A DNA stretch of 64,000 bases from positions 71,358,177-71,422,176 of the forward strand of contig NC_080582.1 in NCBI RefSeq assembly GCF_029962835.1, in the 5' to 3' direction. A program made the translations under genes and the position numbers. The DNA is from Magnolia sinica. Lineage: Eukaryota; Streptophyta; Magnoliopsida; Magnoliales; Magnoliaceae. Numbering within the stretch: position 1 is the stretch's first letter; each line of letters opens with the position of its first letter. Shown here piece by piece: positions 1 through 10,554 of this stretch. The notes below the pieces were generated by a model. It was not told the origin of the DNA. It ran no database searches and saw nothing but the letters and a program-made list of their open reading frames with translations.

Positions 1-59
1 TATCACCATCCAAACAGTGATCCATACTAGGGTCGTCAATCCTAGATATCTCATACGAT

Positions 60-390
60 CATATAGTTGGGGTCGTAGCAAAGGGCTCGTCACCAATCAA
101 TGCACGCCTTTCATGCCCTTACTACCACAGATCGGCTCGTCACCTCCTTGCGGTATCCAGGTATGCTCGAGGTCACTACAAAGGGCTCGTCACCAATCAA
201 TGTAGGCCGACAGCACGAATATAGTGTCCCATACCACCATAATCGGCTCACGAGTTTAGTTGCTCACTGGTCACTACGGGGAGGCTCGTCACCCCAGCGT
301 AGGCCGACAGCTCGACCACGGTGTCCCATACCACCATGTCCGGCTCATGAGTCTTGGCGGATCAAGTACCATAGTTAACAGGATTGCACT
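60..390 (-). repeat. GC-rich tandem module inside LTR A1
   Basis: Roughly 95-bp degenerate repeat units with the core TGGTATGGGACACCG, a GAGCTGTCGGCCTA block and GACGAGCC(T/C)(T/C)CCC (shown in the sense of the LTR). The module recurs at 21700-21880 and 60547-60850 in the other family-A LTRs, so it is an ancestral part of the family. Confidence 0.65.
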
Positions 391-1545
391 GGTAAGTTCG
401 GTACCCTAGATTCAAGCAGTAGCGTCCATACATGGTTAACATACATCGGACAATCGGGTTATTCGACGAACTCGACTAGCACGAGCGCACGTTGAATTGA
501 ACGACATAGAGTGCGCAAACACTCCGCATGGCCAAACCACTGCCGCCAACTCTAATACGTCCTACGTGGCGAAAGCAATCTCAACCACGAATATAGGGTC
601 AATTACCGATCTCCTGGACTAAGGCATAGTCCCAAACATCCTACACTACTACAGATATTCATATGGAATGTAAAACAGTAATGGAACAATAACTCAAATC
701 ATGGCACAAACGCATCTGAAGAATATCAACTTAACATAAATGTAAGCATAGGAGATGCTTGAATTTAAATAACTTGGAATGTAACTGCATAAAGAAAATC
801 ATGCGCATCAATAGGAGTATTGAGAATCACTTCTCAACGCCCACAATAAGTGTAATTAGTTACACTTAGATCATTCATGCATTTCTACCAACACTTAATA
901 TACATGGAACAACATACATGGCGTATGTTGGAATACATGCACTTAGACAATTCCTTGTACCAAGGAGTCGTCATACATGCATCTAGCATACATACATGAC
1001 AAATAATCATGGCAAACATATGTGCATAATATATACGTATACGGTACTTTATAAATACACCTAGAATACACAAATCTCAATATAACACATGCATATCAGG
1101 AAAGCAATGTAAACACAACATTTGGCATGTAAAATGTCATCCATAACAAGAATAAACCACTAACTGGGATTGAAAGCCTTGAAAACTATAACCTATACAC
1201 TCAAAGTCCGCACCTTAAGCGAAGAAAGAACCGCCGAGCTGATTTAGACGAGTAGTCTTTGTCAACGGCGCTAGAATACCCTAAAACAAAGATGGAAATG
1301 AGATACAACAACACCAAGTCTAATCTAAGCTCTAACACAGGTTAGGGTTAGGTTAACTTACCCCAAAAGAACTCAGAATCGTCAGAGGAACGATTCAAAG
1401 TAAAGGTTCAAAGGTGAAGAAGAACAAGGAAGAATCAAGATGATTCACCAACCAATCTCTCTCACTAACTCTCTCTCTTTTCCACTCTCTTTCCAAGCTA
1501 GGGTTAGAGAAAATTCGTATGGAAAAGAGGGCTAGGGTTTAAGGA

Positions 1546-1555
1546 CTATATATAG
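1546..1555 (-). promoter_or_regulatory. LTR TATA box (copy A1)
   Basis: CTATATATAG lies at the equivalent point in all three family-A copies (also 16565-16574, and CTATATAAG at 59359). In each it is followed by GGCC(T/C)TTAAA-like sequence and an AGAGAGAAG-rich leader. Conservation of position across diverged copies supports it as the LTR promoter. Confidence 0.6.
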
Positions 1556-2287
1556 GCCTTAAAATGATGGAAATAACCCCAGGGTCAAGGTATACTTAGG
1601 TTATAACCAAAGCACGCCTTTCTCGATCCAACGAAGCACTTCTGGTGGGCCTATAACCACGAAAGGTCGGACTTAAGCTCATTGACCATGGATCTAGGTC
1701 AGGCTGAGTTTTCGTACCGACCGGCTCTTGAGATCAGCCGTGGCGGACCACACTCAATTCAACGGTCACGGAAACTCGATTAGGTCCACAAGCACTAGGA
1801 TATGCCTGGGCCAACTATCCTGATCAGAGGGTGAAATTGGGTCAGAATCCAACGGTCAGAATGCTTAAAATCGTCGTGCAAGCGACACGACTCAGATTTC
1901 AATAAAAACTTAATAAATTCCAACCGTTCTCACACTCTTCACTCCGAGCTCAACCAAATCGACCCAGAACATCAGATCGACTTGATTTTCGAGGTGAAGA
2001 TCAAGCCCAACTCGGTGACCGCAACAGCCTAAGATCATCGCCATCGGACTTTCGACGCGCGGTCCAGGTCCGATCCAGATCTTCCAAAAATTCCCCAAAA
2101 CAACTGGATTTAGCGATGGATCCCAGATTTCAGAGTAACGTAGCGCTTACTAATTTACACGTTTAGAGCCATGCAGATACAATTTAAAGTGATTGATGCG
2201 AATTTCACAAGCAATCAAGTAAAGCGCTAATTACCCCAAAACAACTACTTAAGGAAAGATTAGCACAAAAATTCCAAGGTCGTTACA

Positions 2288-3080
2288 CAATCTTATGTAC
2301 AAAATAATACTTCAACCATTTTTTGTGAAAGAGAGCTTTGATGCTTGCTCAGGACCCTACTTCCTATGCTAAAAGAAGATTTTGTTGCCATAATTGAAAT
2401 TGAAATTGAAAATATGTCCCATGCCATCGCCGATAGTGTAAGGTTTTTTTATTCACTAACTCTAATATTTAACCACTGATCCAAAATATCAAAATTTTAA
2501 TCCTAGCGCCTTATGATTGGCTATTTAAGATACAAATCTAACTCTGATTACTTCATCTCATTATCTATATCTTCTTATACTAAGAAAGACATATATTCAT
2601 CATCGAGCATATTGGCATTGCTTGTAGAAATACTAGGAGCTCTAAATTTTTTATCACTTAATGTGGTTGTCTATGCAGTGTACAATTCTTCGATTGTGCC
2701 ACGAACCTTGAAGATTTCGGTTATCGCCTTTTGATCAGAATAAATCTTCATAAAAATGAACTTAATATAACTCATCTTGCATCGAGAGTCAAGAACAACC
2801 GCTAAGGCCATTAATAAATGACTTTCATTCCAATATTTATCAAAACTTCATTTGCATACCAAGCGTTGTAAGTTATAGAAAACTTGGACCCTCACTGGTA
2901 CTTTTTCTTAGGGCTTCCTTGATCTTCCAAACAGATGGAAGAAACATATTTTATATGAGATACTTATTTTTAGAAAATATTTTTGTGCAATCATAAAAAG
3001 CCTTAAGAAACTTATGAACTTCTTTTCCTTTACTCCAATCATCTTCAGTACGTAACCAATAATACGTTCTAATCTTGACA
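2288..3080 (-). pseudogene. hAT-family transposase C-terminal remnant
   Basis: Minus-strand translation across several frames gives the hallmarks of a RICESLEEPER/Ac-type hAT transposase in the correct order: a DDWSKGKEVHKFLKAFYD segment (~3040-2990), an ALAVVLDSRCKMSYIKF segment (family: vLDPR.Km..i.f) near 2815-2765, then SELDLYL, FDILDQW and LSAMAWDIF...SRVL pieces of the C-terminal dimerisation domain down to ~2300. Several in-frame stops and frameshifts are present, and the N-terminal BED finger and first catalytic part are missing. The 5' boundary adjoins gypsy sequence at 3081. The 3' end is cut by the LTR ending at 2287. It is dead; the family is secure, the exact clade is not. Confidence 0.8.
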
Positions 3081-3511
3081 AGTCAACGGCTTTGTCAATA
3101 CATGGTCGCCTACCCAATCTTTCTGTTTGCCTGCATGGACCCATTAAACTACCTGTTCGAGAAGTCAGCACAAACAAGCATAATTGCAAAGTGGCAACTG
3201 TTACTCTCTAAGTTCGACATCATTTATGTCACTCAAAAGGAAATCAAGGGGCAAGCATTGGTTGAGCACCTAACAACACATTTCATGCCTAATTACCAAC
3301 CTTTGAAGACGTTCTTCCCTGACGAGGACATCCTCCTCATCGAGGGAGAAGAAGAAAGAAAGGCAGGAGAATGGACCCTCTTCTTCAATGGAGTAGGCGG
3401 GAAGCTAATTCAAAGTGGAGTGGAGTAGGAGCAATTTTATACTCCCCCAATGATGTTCCAATTTCTATCTCCAAGTGTTTAGCATTCAACTACATAAACA
3501 ACGTGGCTAAG
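3081..3511 (+). pseudogene. Gypsy element X, piece 1: RT C-terminus / RNase H start
   Basis: Translation gives the block MDPLNYLFEKSAQTS, then IAKWQLLLSKFDIIYVTQKE, IKGQALVEHL and a WTLFFNG RNase H start. This is the connection domain and RNase H of plant Ty3/gypsy polyproteins (family pattern MDPLKYLFEKP, WTMFFDGA, NNVAEYEA). A frameshift lies near 3420, after which the frame continues GAILYSPNDVP and NNVAK. It stops abruptly at 3511, where the Sirevirus LTR begins, and resumes at 13718. Upstream RT is absent; the left edge abuts hAT sequence without a visible TSD. It is a decayed remnant on the same strand as its two later pieces. Confidence 0.85.
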
Positions 3512-5194
3512 TGTAAGTGCTATGATATATAAATCACCCTTTGTTGTCAAATTTTGATGAGACAAAACAATTTAGAGTGTGACTTATTCATATGATGGAA
3601 AGTTCACCTTCAAGTGAAGTATGATAGAAAGTTCACCTTCAAGTGAAACATGATGGAAAGTCTACTTCAAGATCAAGCTACTAATGCAAATCTACTTCAC
3701 GTAGAAGATCTGAAGCTACTGAAGATTTGAGTTCAATGTCCAATGTTTTAGGTATAAGTGACCCTAGAAAGACCCTAGGTTTAAGTCCTTTCTTATGCAT
3801 ATTATCTTCGGGTATTTATACTTTGTATAGGCTAAAATTTGACTAGTCCTAGCCTAAGTTCGGCTAGTCCAGGATTTGGTTCGATCAATCCAAGAATTGC
3901 TTCGACCAGTCCAAGTTTCAAACTTAAATTCAAAAATTTTCTGGTAGATCCTCGACCAGTCGAGCACGCTGCTCAATCAGTCGTGGAGATCTGCTTGACC
4001 AGTTATGGGGAGCTCAACTTGAACTCCAGCAACATATTTTTAGCTCCCACAACCAGTTGAGGGCTATGTTCGACTAGTCAAGCAGGCCACTCGACTAGTC
4101 AAAGATCAGTTTTATCGGATTGCGCCAAAAAATTTAAAAATTGGTTGAATCTTAAACCAGTCGAAGGAGACCTTAGACCAGTCGAATGAACCGTTTTTCA
4201 ACCTATAAATAGAGGTTTTTTCTCATTCCAAATCATTCAAAAAAAGCTACAGAAAGCCTTCACTTTGAGGGAAAAGTTCTCGTCATTATCAAGCTATAGT
4301 CCGATAAGTTTAGATCCTTTAATAGCTTATTTGTTTTTGTAATTCCTTGATCTTTGTATTGTGAATTTGATTTTCTTTTAAATGGAGTTTTTACTCTTTC
4401 ATTTGAGATCCAAGGAATTCAAACAAGTACTTAAGGTTTGAGATATTTTAAAATCTGTTTAGAACCTAGAACCCTTGATTATATTTATTGGACATTGAAC
4501 ATTTACACATCAAGTGAAGCAGTTCTACGGGCTACATCAAGGAACGTCTTCAAGAAGAAGATAAATACTTTTGTTTATTTGCTTTTTGGTTTTTGAGATT
4601 AGCCAGAAAATCTCTGTATTGGTTCTGACTGAGATCAACAAGAAAATCTCAGCATGGGATTTTGATTGTGATAGCCCAATTGAAAACACAACCGTATAGG
4701 TTTTAAGGTGAATCTGGGAAAATCTTGTTTTATAGTGAACGCCAATATCATGTGGGTTGTGATTATTGGGAGTGGAGTAGGTGTGGCTGTTTGAGAACAG
4801 TTGGTGTACACACTGAACCACTATAACTCCTAGTGCTTATGGTGGATGATGATGTATGTGATGGATATGTGTTGAATGTTTGTAATCTTTTCATTCATAT
4901 ACATGTGGTGAATGCTTGTAATAAATAGCTTCCTTTATTTACCTCTTGTTTTAGTTTGCAATCTTGATCCTTACTGCATTCAAGAAATCAGGTTGTCCCA
5001 CCATGAACATTTGTTTTTGGTGTAAGGTTGTCCTTTGAACAAGGTTTGAATCAATTTCTCAATACTATTACAATTGAGATCTTTAATTGATTTAGTTATA
5101 TTTAATATTTCTGTTCAGCATTTTTTTATTTTGGCATAGTCCTATTCACCCCCCCCCCCCCCCCTTTCTCTAGGATTAAGAGTTTACCTTTTCA
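3512..5194 (+). repeat. Sirevirus 5' LTR
   Basis: Starts TGTAAGTGCTATGATATA and matches the 3' LTR from 12244 over nearly all its length. It holds a dense array of CGACYAGTCG-type palindromes (3840-4180), a TATA box at 4203 and a C16 run at 5149-5164. It ends TTTTCA two bases before the PBS. About 1.68 kb; the extra length over the 3' LTR is mainly a ~230-bp block (about 4205-4432) missing there. Confidence 0.85.
4203..4212 (+). promoter_or_regulatory. TATA box of Sirevirus 5' LTR
   Basis: CTATAAATAG just downstream of the palindrome array and upstream of a CATTC/TTCACTTTG leader is the only strong TATA motif in this LTR. The corresponding segment is deleted from the 3' LTR (junction near 12968-12980). 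Confidence 0.55.
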
Positions 5195-5196
5195 AG

Positions 5197-5208
5197 TGGT
5201 ACTAGAGC
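5197..5208 (+). other. Primer-binding site (initiator tRNA-Met), mutated
   Basis: TGGTACTAGAGC two bases after the LTR end. The usual plant copia PBS is TGGTATCAGAGC, so this differs at the central TC/CT step. Confidence 0.7.
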
Positions 5209-5265
5209 TAAGTTGTCATTTGCTTGGATTAATTTTCTTGAGCTTATCGATCTAGAGCTTTTATT

Positions 5266-6883
5266 ATGTCAAATTTCGATAGCTTGTCTATTACTAGGCC
5301 TCTACCCTTTGATGGCTCAAATTATGCTTATTAGAAAGTCAGAATGAGGATTTTCTTAAAATACATTGATGAAAGCGTGTGACAAGCCACAGTAACCAAA
5401 TGGAAACCACTAGTGTCTGAGGTTCTAGGCAGTGATGGAACTAAGTCTGTTAAAGAAACACCTTTTTATTTATGAACTATACCTCAAAAAAGTGAAAGCG
5501 GTGCTAATGCTAAGGCTTTAAATGCAATTACTTGTGCTCTATCACTTGATGAATTCAAAAGAATCATTTTATGTGATACAACTAAACAAGCCCGGGACAT
5601 TTTTGAAATGACACACGAAGGAATGACTATTGTCAAAAAGTCTAAAGTTCAGACCGTCACTACAAGGTTTGAGGAAATTCATATGGAAGAAAATGAGTCT
5701 TTCATAGACTTCTGTATGAAACTAAATGACATAGTCAATTCTATGTGGAGTTTAGGAGATGGCATCCCAGAAAGCAAAGTCTGTGCTAAAATACTGCGAT
5801 CTCTTCCTAAAAAGTTTAATTCCAAAGTTACTACCATTTAGGAACTAAGAGATATAGATCAAATGAAGGTTGAGGAGTTAGTTGGGTTCACTTCAAACCT
5901 ATGAGTTAAATTTTAAAGCTCTCAAAGGTAAGTCCATAGCTCAAAAGATAGTGATGTTAATTCAGATTTTGAAAACTCAGAGAATGATGTGGCTTTACTT
6001 GCTAAAAAGTTTTATAGGATTTTCAAAAGTAAGAAAAGAGTTGATTTTCAAAAACCTTCTGAAAAGAGAAAGGGAAGATTTAAAAATTGAAAATCTCTAA
6101 AAGACAGTCAGTGTTTCAACTGCCATGAATATGGGCATTTGGCAAATAAGTGTCCAAAAAGGGACAAGCCAAAAAGAAAAGGCAGGCTAGCCACTTGGGA
6201 TGAATCATCCAGTTCTGAAGTTTCTTCTGAGTCAGATGAATCAGAACAAGAAACTTCAAAAGAAGTAAAGACTCTAATGACTATAGCCAGAGTCACATCC
6301 TCAGATAGTTGCAATTCATCTGATTATGAGAATCTCAGGAGTGACCCTGAAAATGAAAATGAAGATCTTCACGATGCCTATAATGCCCTATACAGGGAAA
6401 GTTGTGAGATTTCTGTCAAATTAAAACTTCAAAAAGAATTTTTTTTAAAATTAAAAGAAGAACTTGAAAAATTCTATTTTGAAAAAACCTCATCTTTCTG
6501 ATTGTTATGAAAAAGCTAAATGTGATTTAAGCTTCAAAACTTCTAAACTTGAAAAATTCAAAACAGAAAATGAGAAACTAAAACTTGAAGTTTCTTCTTT
6601 ATTGAGTTCTAAGGATACTTGGAGGGATGCTCATGGAGACCCTAAGTTTGAAAAATTATTAACCGCATCTAGAAAATGTGGCGATAAAATGAGTCTGGGC
6701 TATATCAAAAATACACCTCTGAAAAATAAGAATGTATCTCCTACATTTGTTAAAGGAGAATCTTTAAAATCAAAAGGAAAGAACTTGAAAAATAATAACC
6801 AAAACAACTTTAAAAATGCAAAACCTTTTCAAGCTACATCATCTTTAGAAAACAAGGTTATAACCCCTTGGCTGAAAAGATAG
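5266..6883 (+). pseudogene. Sirevirus gag (broken)
   Basis: Starts at the ATG at 5266 (MSNFDSLSITRPLPFDGSNY), the typical copia gag opening, and continues with UBN2-type capsid sequence (TRFEEIHMEENESFIDF, LPKKFNSKVTTI). A CCHC zinc knuckle, CFNCHEYGHLANKC, lies at about 6110-6155, followed by a Ser/Glu/Asp-rich stretch and a Lys-rich coiled-coil-like segment to about 6883. In-frame stops occur (after NYAY near 5330, near 5380, 5475 and 5839), with frame changes near 5840-6110 and 6460. The long Lys/Glu-rich tail after the knuckle fits the enlarged gag of Sireviruses. It encoded the nucleocapsid/capsid protein when active; it cannot now make a full product. Confidence 0.85.
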
Positions 6884-7069
6884 TGGACTTACTTAAAGAG
6901 CTTCTCAAATCTAACTCTAATATCAGAGTTGATAAATGGAGAAATTTCAATTCTACTAAGACAAGGAAAACCAATAGTACTCCAAAACCCATAACAACAA
7001 TGAAATGAATTCCTAAAGTTACTTGTCTTATTGCCCACACCGCCTTCAAGGCTTCTAGTCATTCAAAGT

Positions 7070-10000
7070 CGTACCTAGACAGTGGTTGTTCAAGACACAT
7101 GACAGGTAACAAAGATATGTTCATCAACTACAAAGAAATGACTGATGGCTCAGTTACTTTTGGTGATGGAAGCAACTGTAAGATTATTGGGCAAGGTACT
7201 GTATAAATTTCTAACCTTTCTCCTTCTGAAAACATCTTATATGTTGAAGGTCTTAAGCACAATCTTCTAAGTATATCTCAAATCTGCGATAACAAACATA
7301 GTGTTAAATTTACTAATCAAGGATGCGAGATTTCAAATGAGAAAGGTTATGTGATATTAAATGCTCGTATAATGTCTGAAAATTGCTATATCATTAATGA
7401 GTCTTGCTCGTCTACATTCTCATGTTACATGGTTCAAACTGATGAAATTGAATTATGACACAAACGCCTTAAACATACTAACTACCGAAATCTCTATAGA
7501 CTGAGCAAAATCGATCTTATTAGAGGTCTACCCAAATTAAAGAAATTAGATAAAATATGTGCCGTATGCCAAATTAGCAAATAAATAAGGAGTAGTCACA
7601 AGAAAGTGAACTCCTCTGCCATATCCAAATCCCTTGAACTTCTCCATATGGATCTTATTGGACTAACTAGAATGGAGAGTAGAGGTGGTAAGAAGTATTT
7701 TCTGGTGATTGTTGATGACTTTACCAGATTTACTTGGGTAGCATTCATGAGAGAAAAATCTGAGACTCTCGATGAAGTTAAAAAGATTCTAAAACAAGTT
7801 CAGACGGAAAAAGAAATGAATGCTATCAAGATCAGAAGTGATCATAAGACGGAATTCGAAAATAGTAAATTTGAGAAATTTTATACTGATCATGGTATAT
7901 TGCATGAGTTTTCAGCTCCTAAAACACCTCAGGAGTTTCAACACCTAATTGAGGGTTTGAGTACCCATAGGTGGTGAAAATCCACTACGGCATGAGTGTG
8001 TGGTGGTGTGTGTGCGTGTGTAAAAATAAAAAATTTTAAAAAAAGCTCCTAAAACCCCTCAACAAAATGGGGTTGTTGAAAGAAAAAATAGAGTGCTACA
8101 AGAGATGGCCAATGTTATGCTAAATAGCATGAAGTTACCCAAATATTTGTGGGCTGAAGCTATAAATACTGCATGCTATATTATAAACCATGTATACGTT
8201 AGAAATCTAAAGATAAAACATCTTATAAATTGTGGTTTAATAAGAAACCTACTGTTAAGTACTTTCAAATTTTTGGAAGTAAGTGCTTCATCTTATGTGA
8301 TCGTGAAAATTTAGGAAAGTTTGAAGCCAAAAGTGATGAAGGGATATTCTTAGGTTATGCTCTGAATAGTAGAGCATATTATGTTCTTAACAAGAGAACA
8401 GGTGTAATTCAGGAATCTATAAATGTTGCAATTGATGATCACATGAACACACCCTCATCTAGTTCAGAAGATGATTAAGTCAAAATAATTGAGAAACCTG
8501 ACTCATCATCTAGTCCAGTCAATACTAAACTAAGATCAGTCGAAGACCATCCTACTGATCTAATACTAGGCAATCCTCTCATTGGTGTGCGTTCTAGAAA
8601 ACAATTAGAGAATATTTACAAATACGTTTGCTTTACTTCTCAAGTTGAACCAGCCAACGTAAAAGAAGCACTTACTGATGAAAATTGGATTGTTGCCATG
8701 CAAGATGAATTAAATCAGTTTGTAAGGAATGATGTTTGGTATTTGGTTCTAAGACCATATGATAAACACATAATTGGAACCAAATGGATTTTCAAAAACA
8801 AGTATGATGAATTGGGAAATATAATAGAAACAAGGCTAGATTGGTTGTATAAGGGTACACTCAAATAGAAGGAGTTGATTATGATGAAACGTTTGCTCCA
8901 GTAGCTCGCCTTGAATCCATCAGATTATTTATATCTATTGTCTGCTTTAAAAAGTTTAAGTTATATCAAATGGATGTTAAAAGTACTTTCTTAAATGGTG
9001 ATCTACATGAAGAGGTCTATGTTGAACAACCTAAGGGCTTTGAGGACCCTAAACACTCTAATCATGTATATCGTCTTAAAAAGGTACTTTACAGTCTGAA
9101 GCAAGCTCCCAGGGCATGGTATGAGAAATTGACTAAGTTCTTACTCAGTCACAATTTTGTTATGGGAAGTGTTGACAAAACCCTATTTGTTAAAAAATAT
9201 AATGAATACATACTAATTGTACATATATATATATTGATGATATTATCTATGGTTCTACATGCACTAACCTGTCTATTGAGTTTGTAGAGCTTATGAAATC
9301 CAAGTTCGAGATGGGTATGGTGGGAGAATCGAACTACTTTCTAGGTTTATAGGTTAAACAGCTAGACGATGGTATCTTCATTTCTCAAACCAAGTACACT
9401 TTAAGTCTGGTTAAGAAATTTGGATTCAAAAATGATAAGAAATTCGATACTCCTATGAGTACGACTCTTAAGCTATCAAAGGATGAAACAGGTAAAAGTA
9501 TAGACTCTCAGTTATATCGCAGCATGATTAGTAGTCTCTTATACTTAACTGCAAGTAGGCTAGATATTGCATTTAGTGTAGGTGTCTATGCTAGATATCA
9601 ATTAGATCTAAAAGAATCTCGTCTTATTTCTGTCAAACACATTATTAGATATGTCGCAAGTACTGCTAATTTAAGCTTCTGGTATCCACACGATACAAAT
9701 GTTCAATTAGCTGGTATTACAGATGCTGACTGGGCAGGGAACATCAATGATAGAAAGTCTACCAGTGCTGGATGTTTCTATGTTGGGAATTGTTTAGTTT
9801 CCTGACACAGTAAGAAACAGAGTTCGGTATCGTTATTCATAGCTAAGGCTGAATATATCGCAGTTGGTAATGCTTGTACCTAGCTTGTTTGGATGAAAAG
9901 AATGCTAAACAATTACAGAATTACGTAAGAGACAATGATCTTGTATTGTAATAATTCTAGTGCAATTAATATCTCAAAAAATTTCATCCAGCATTCTTGT

Positions 10001-10174
10001 ACGAAGCATATTGACATTTGTTATCACTACATTTGGGAATTGGTTGAAGATAAAAGCATTTCTTTAAAATATATTCAGATGGAAAATCAGCTTGCTGACA
10101 TTTTAACTAAACCACTTGACAAGAATAGATTTTCTAAATTGAAACTTGATATTGGTATGTGTAATTCAAATTAA
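7070..10174 (+). pseudogene. Sirevirus pol: protease, integrase, RT, RNase H (broken)
   Basis: Copia domain order is clear. Protease: YLDSGCSRHMTG with the DSG active site at 7078-7086. GAG-pre-integrase: LWH-like and CAVCQ at 7450-7600. Integrase core: LLHMDLIG, then PKTPQ interrupted at 7932 by a SINE-like insert, resuming PQQNGVVERKN near 8055. [44 protein letters not shown] and a YIDDII box near 9228-9245. RNase H: ADWAGNINDRKSTSAGC and NQLADILTKPL, ending at the stop at 10172-10174. Stops or frameshifts are scattered (about 7204, 7456, 7580, 8866, 9224-9236, 9350, 9802). The RT catalytic box is thrown out of frame by slippage in an ATATAT run. Non-functional. Confidence 0.9.
7932..8043 (+). 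mobile_element. SINE-like insertion in Sirevirus integrase
   Basis: The 112-bp insert is flanked by an 18-bp direct repeat (7914-7931 and 8044-8061, AGCTCCTAAAACMCCTCA, one mismatch). It has a pol III B-box-like GGTTTGAGTACC at 7954-7965, a TG-rich stretch, and an A-rich 3' tail (AAAAATAAAAAATTTTAAAAAA). Removing the insert plus one repeat restores continuous integrase sequence. Long variable TSD, A-rich tail and B box together indicate LINE-mobilised retroposition. No A box is visible, so it is probably 5'-truncated. Confidence 0.72.
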
Positions 10175-10554
10175 TTGGATTATATTATGTTTTCATGCTT
10201 TTATTTTTATATTTTTTTTTGTAAATATTTTTTAAAAAATTTTAAATAAAATTTAATTTTTCAATGTATCACAACCGGTCGAGCATGTACTCGACCAGTC
10301 GAGCCTCGACGGGCCAAGCACGTCCTCGACTAGTCGTGGAGCGTGGGTGGGTGTTTGAAAAAAGGGGAAAACACTTTATTTTCTTGATTTTCTTCATCTT
10401 CCTCATCAGGCCCTCTTCTCGACTCGTCGAACCCATCATCTTAGGATCATTGTAAGTGATTCATTTTCAATTTCCTTCTTGATTTAGGTTATTATATGCT
10501 TCTTTTGCATCATTTTGTAGTCGATTTGGGTTTTCCATTCCATTTTGAGGGTTT

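Larger units (their letters stand above)
1..2287 (-). mobile_element. Family-A LTR (copy A1), cut by window edge
   Basis: Read on the minus strand, this begins TGTAACGACC at 2287. It runs in the same order as the complete family-A solo LTRs at 14970-22813 and 58584-61709: a block near ATCGGACCTGGACCGCG, a TATA box, a CTAACCCTAG-type leader, a block reading ATAACCTAAAC-like sequence, then the GC-rich repeated module at 60-390. The window starts inside it, so whether it is solo or belongs to a full element cannot be seen. Short ORFs inside it are not conserved between copies. Length and TG start resemble chromovirus (Tekay/Del-like) gypsy LTRs, but that class assignment is a guess. Confidence 0.8.
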
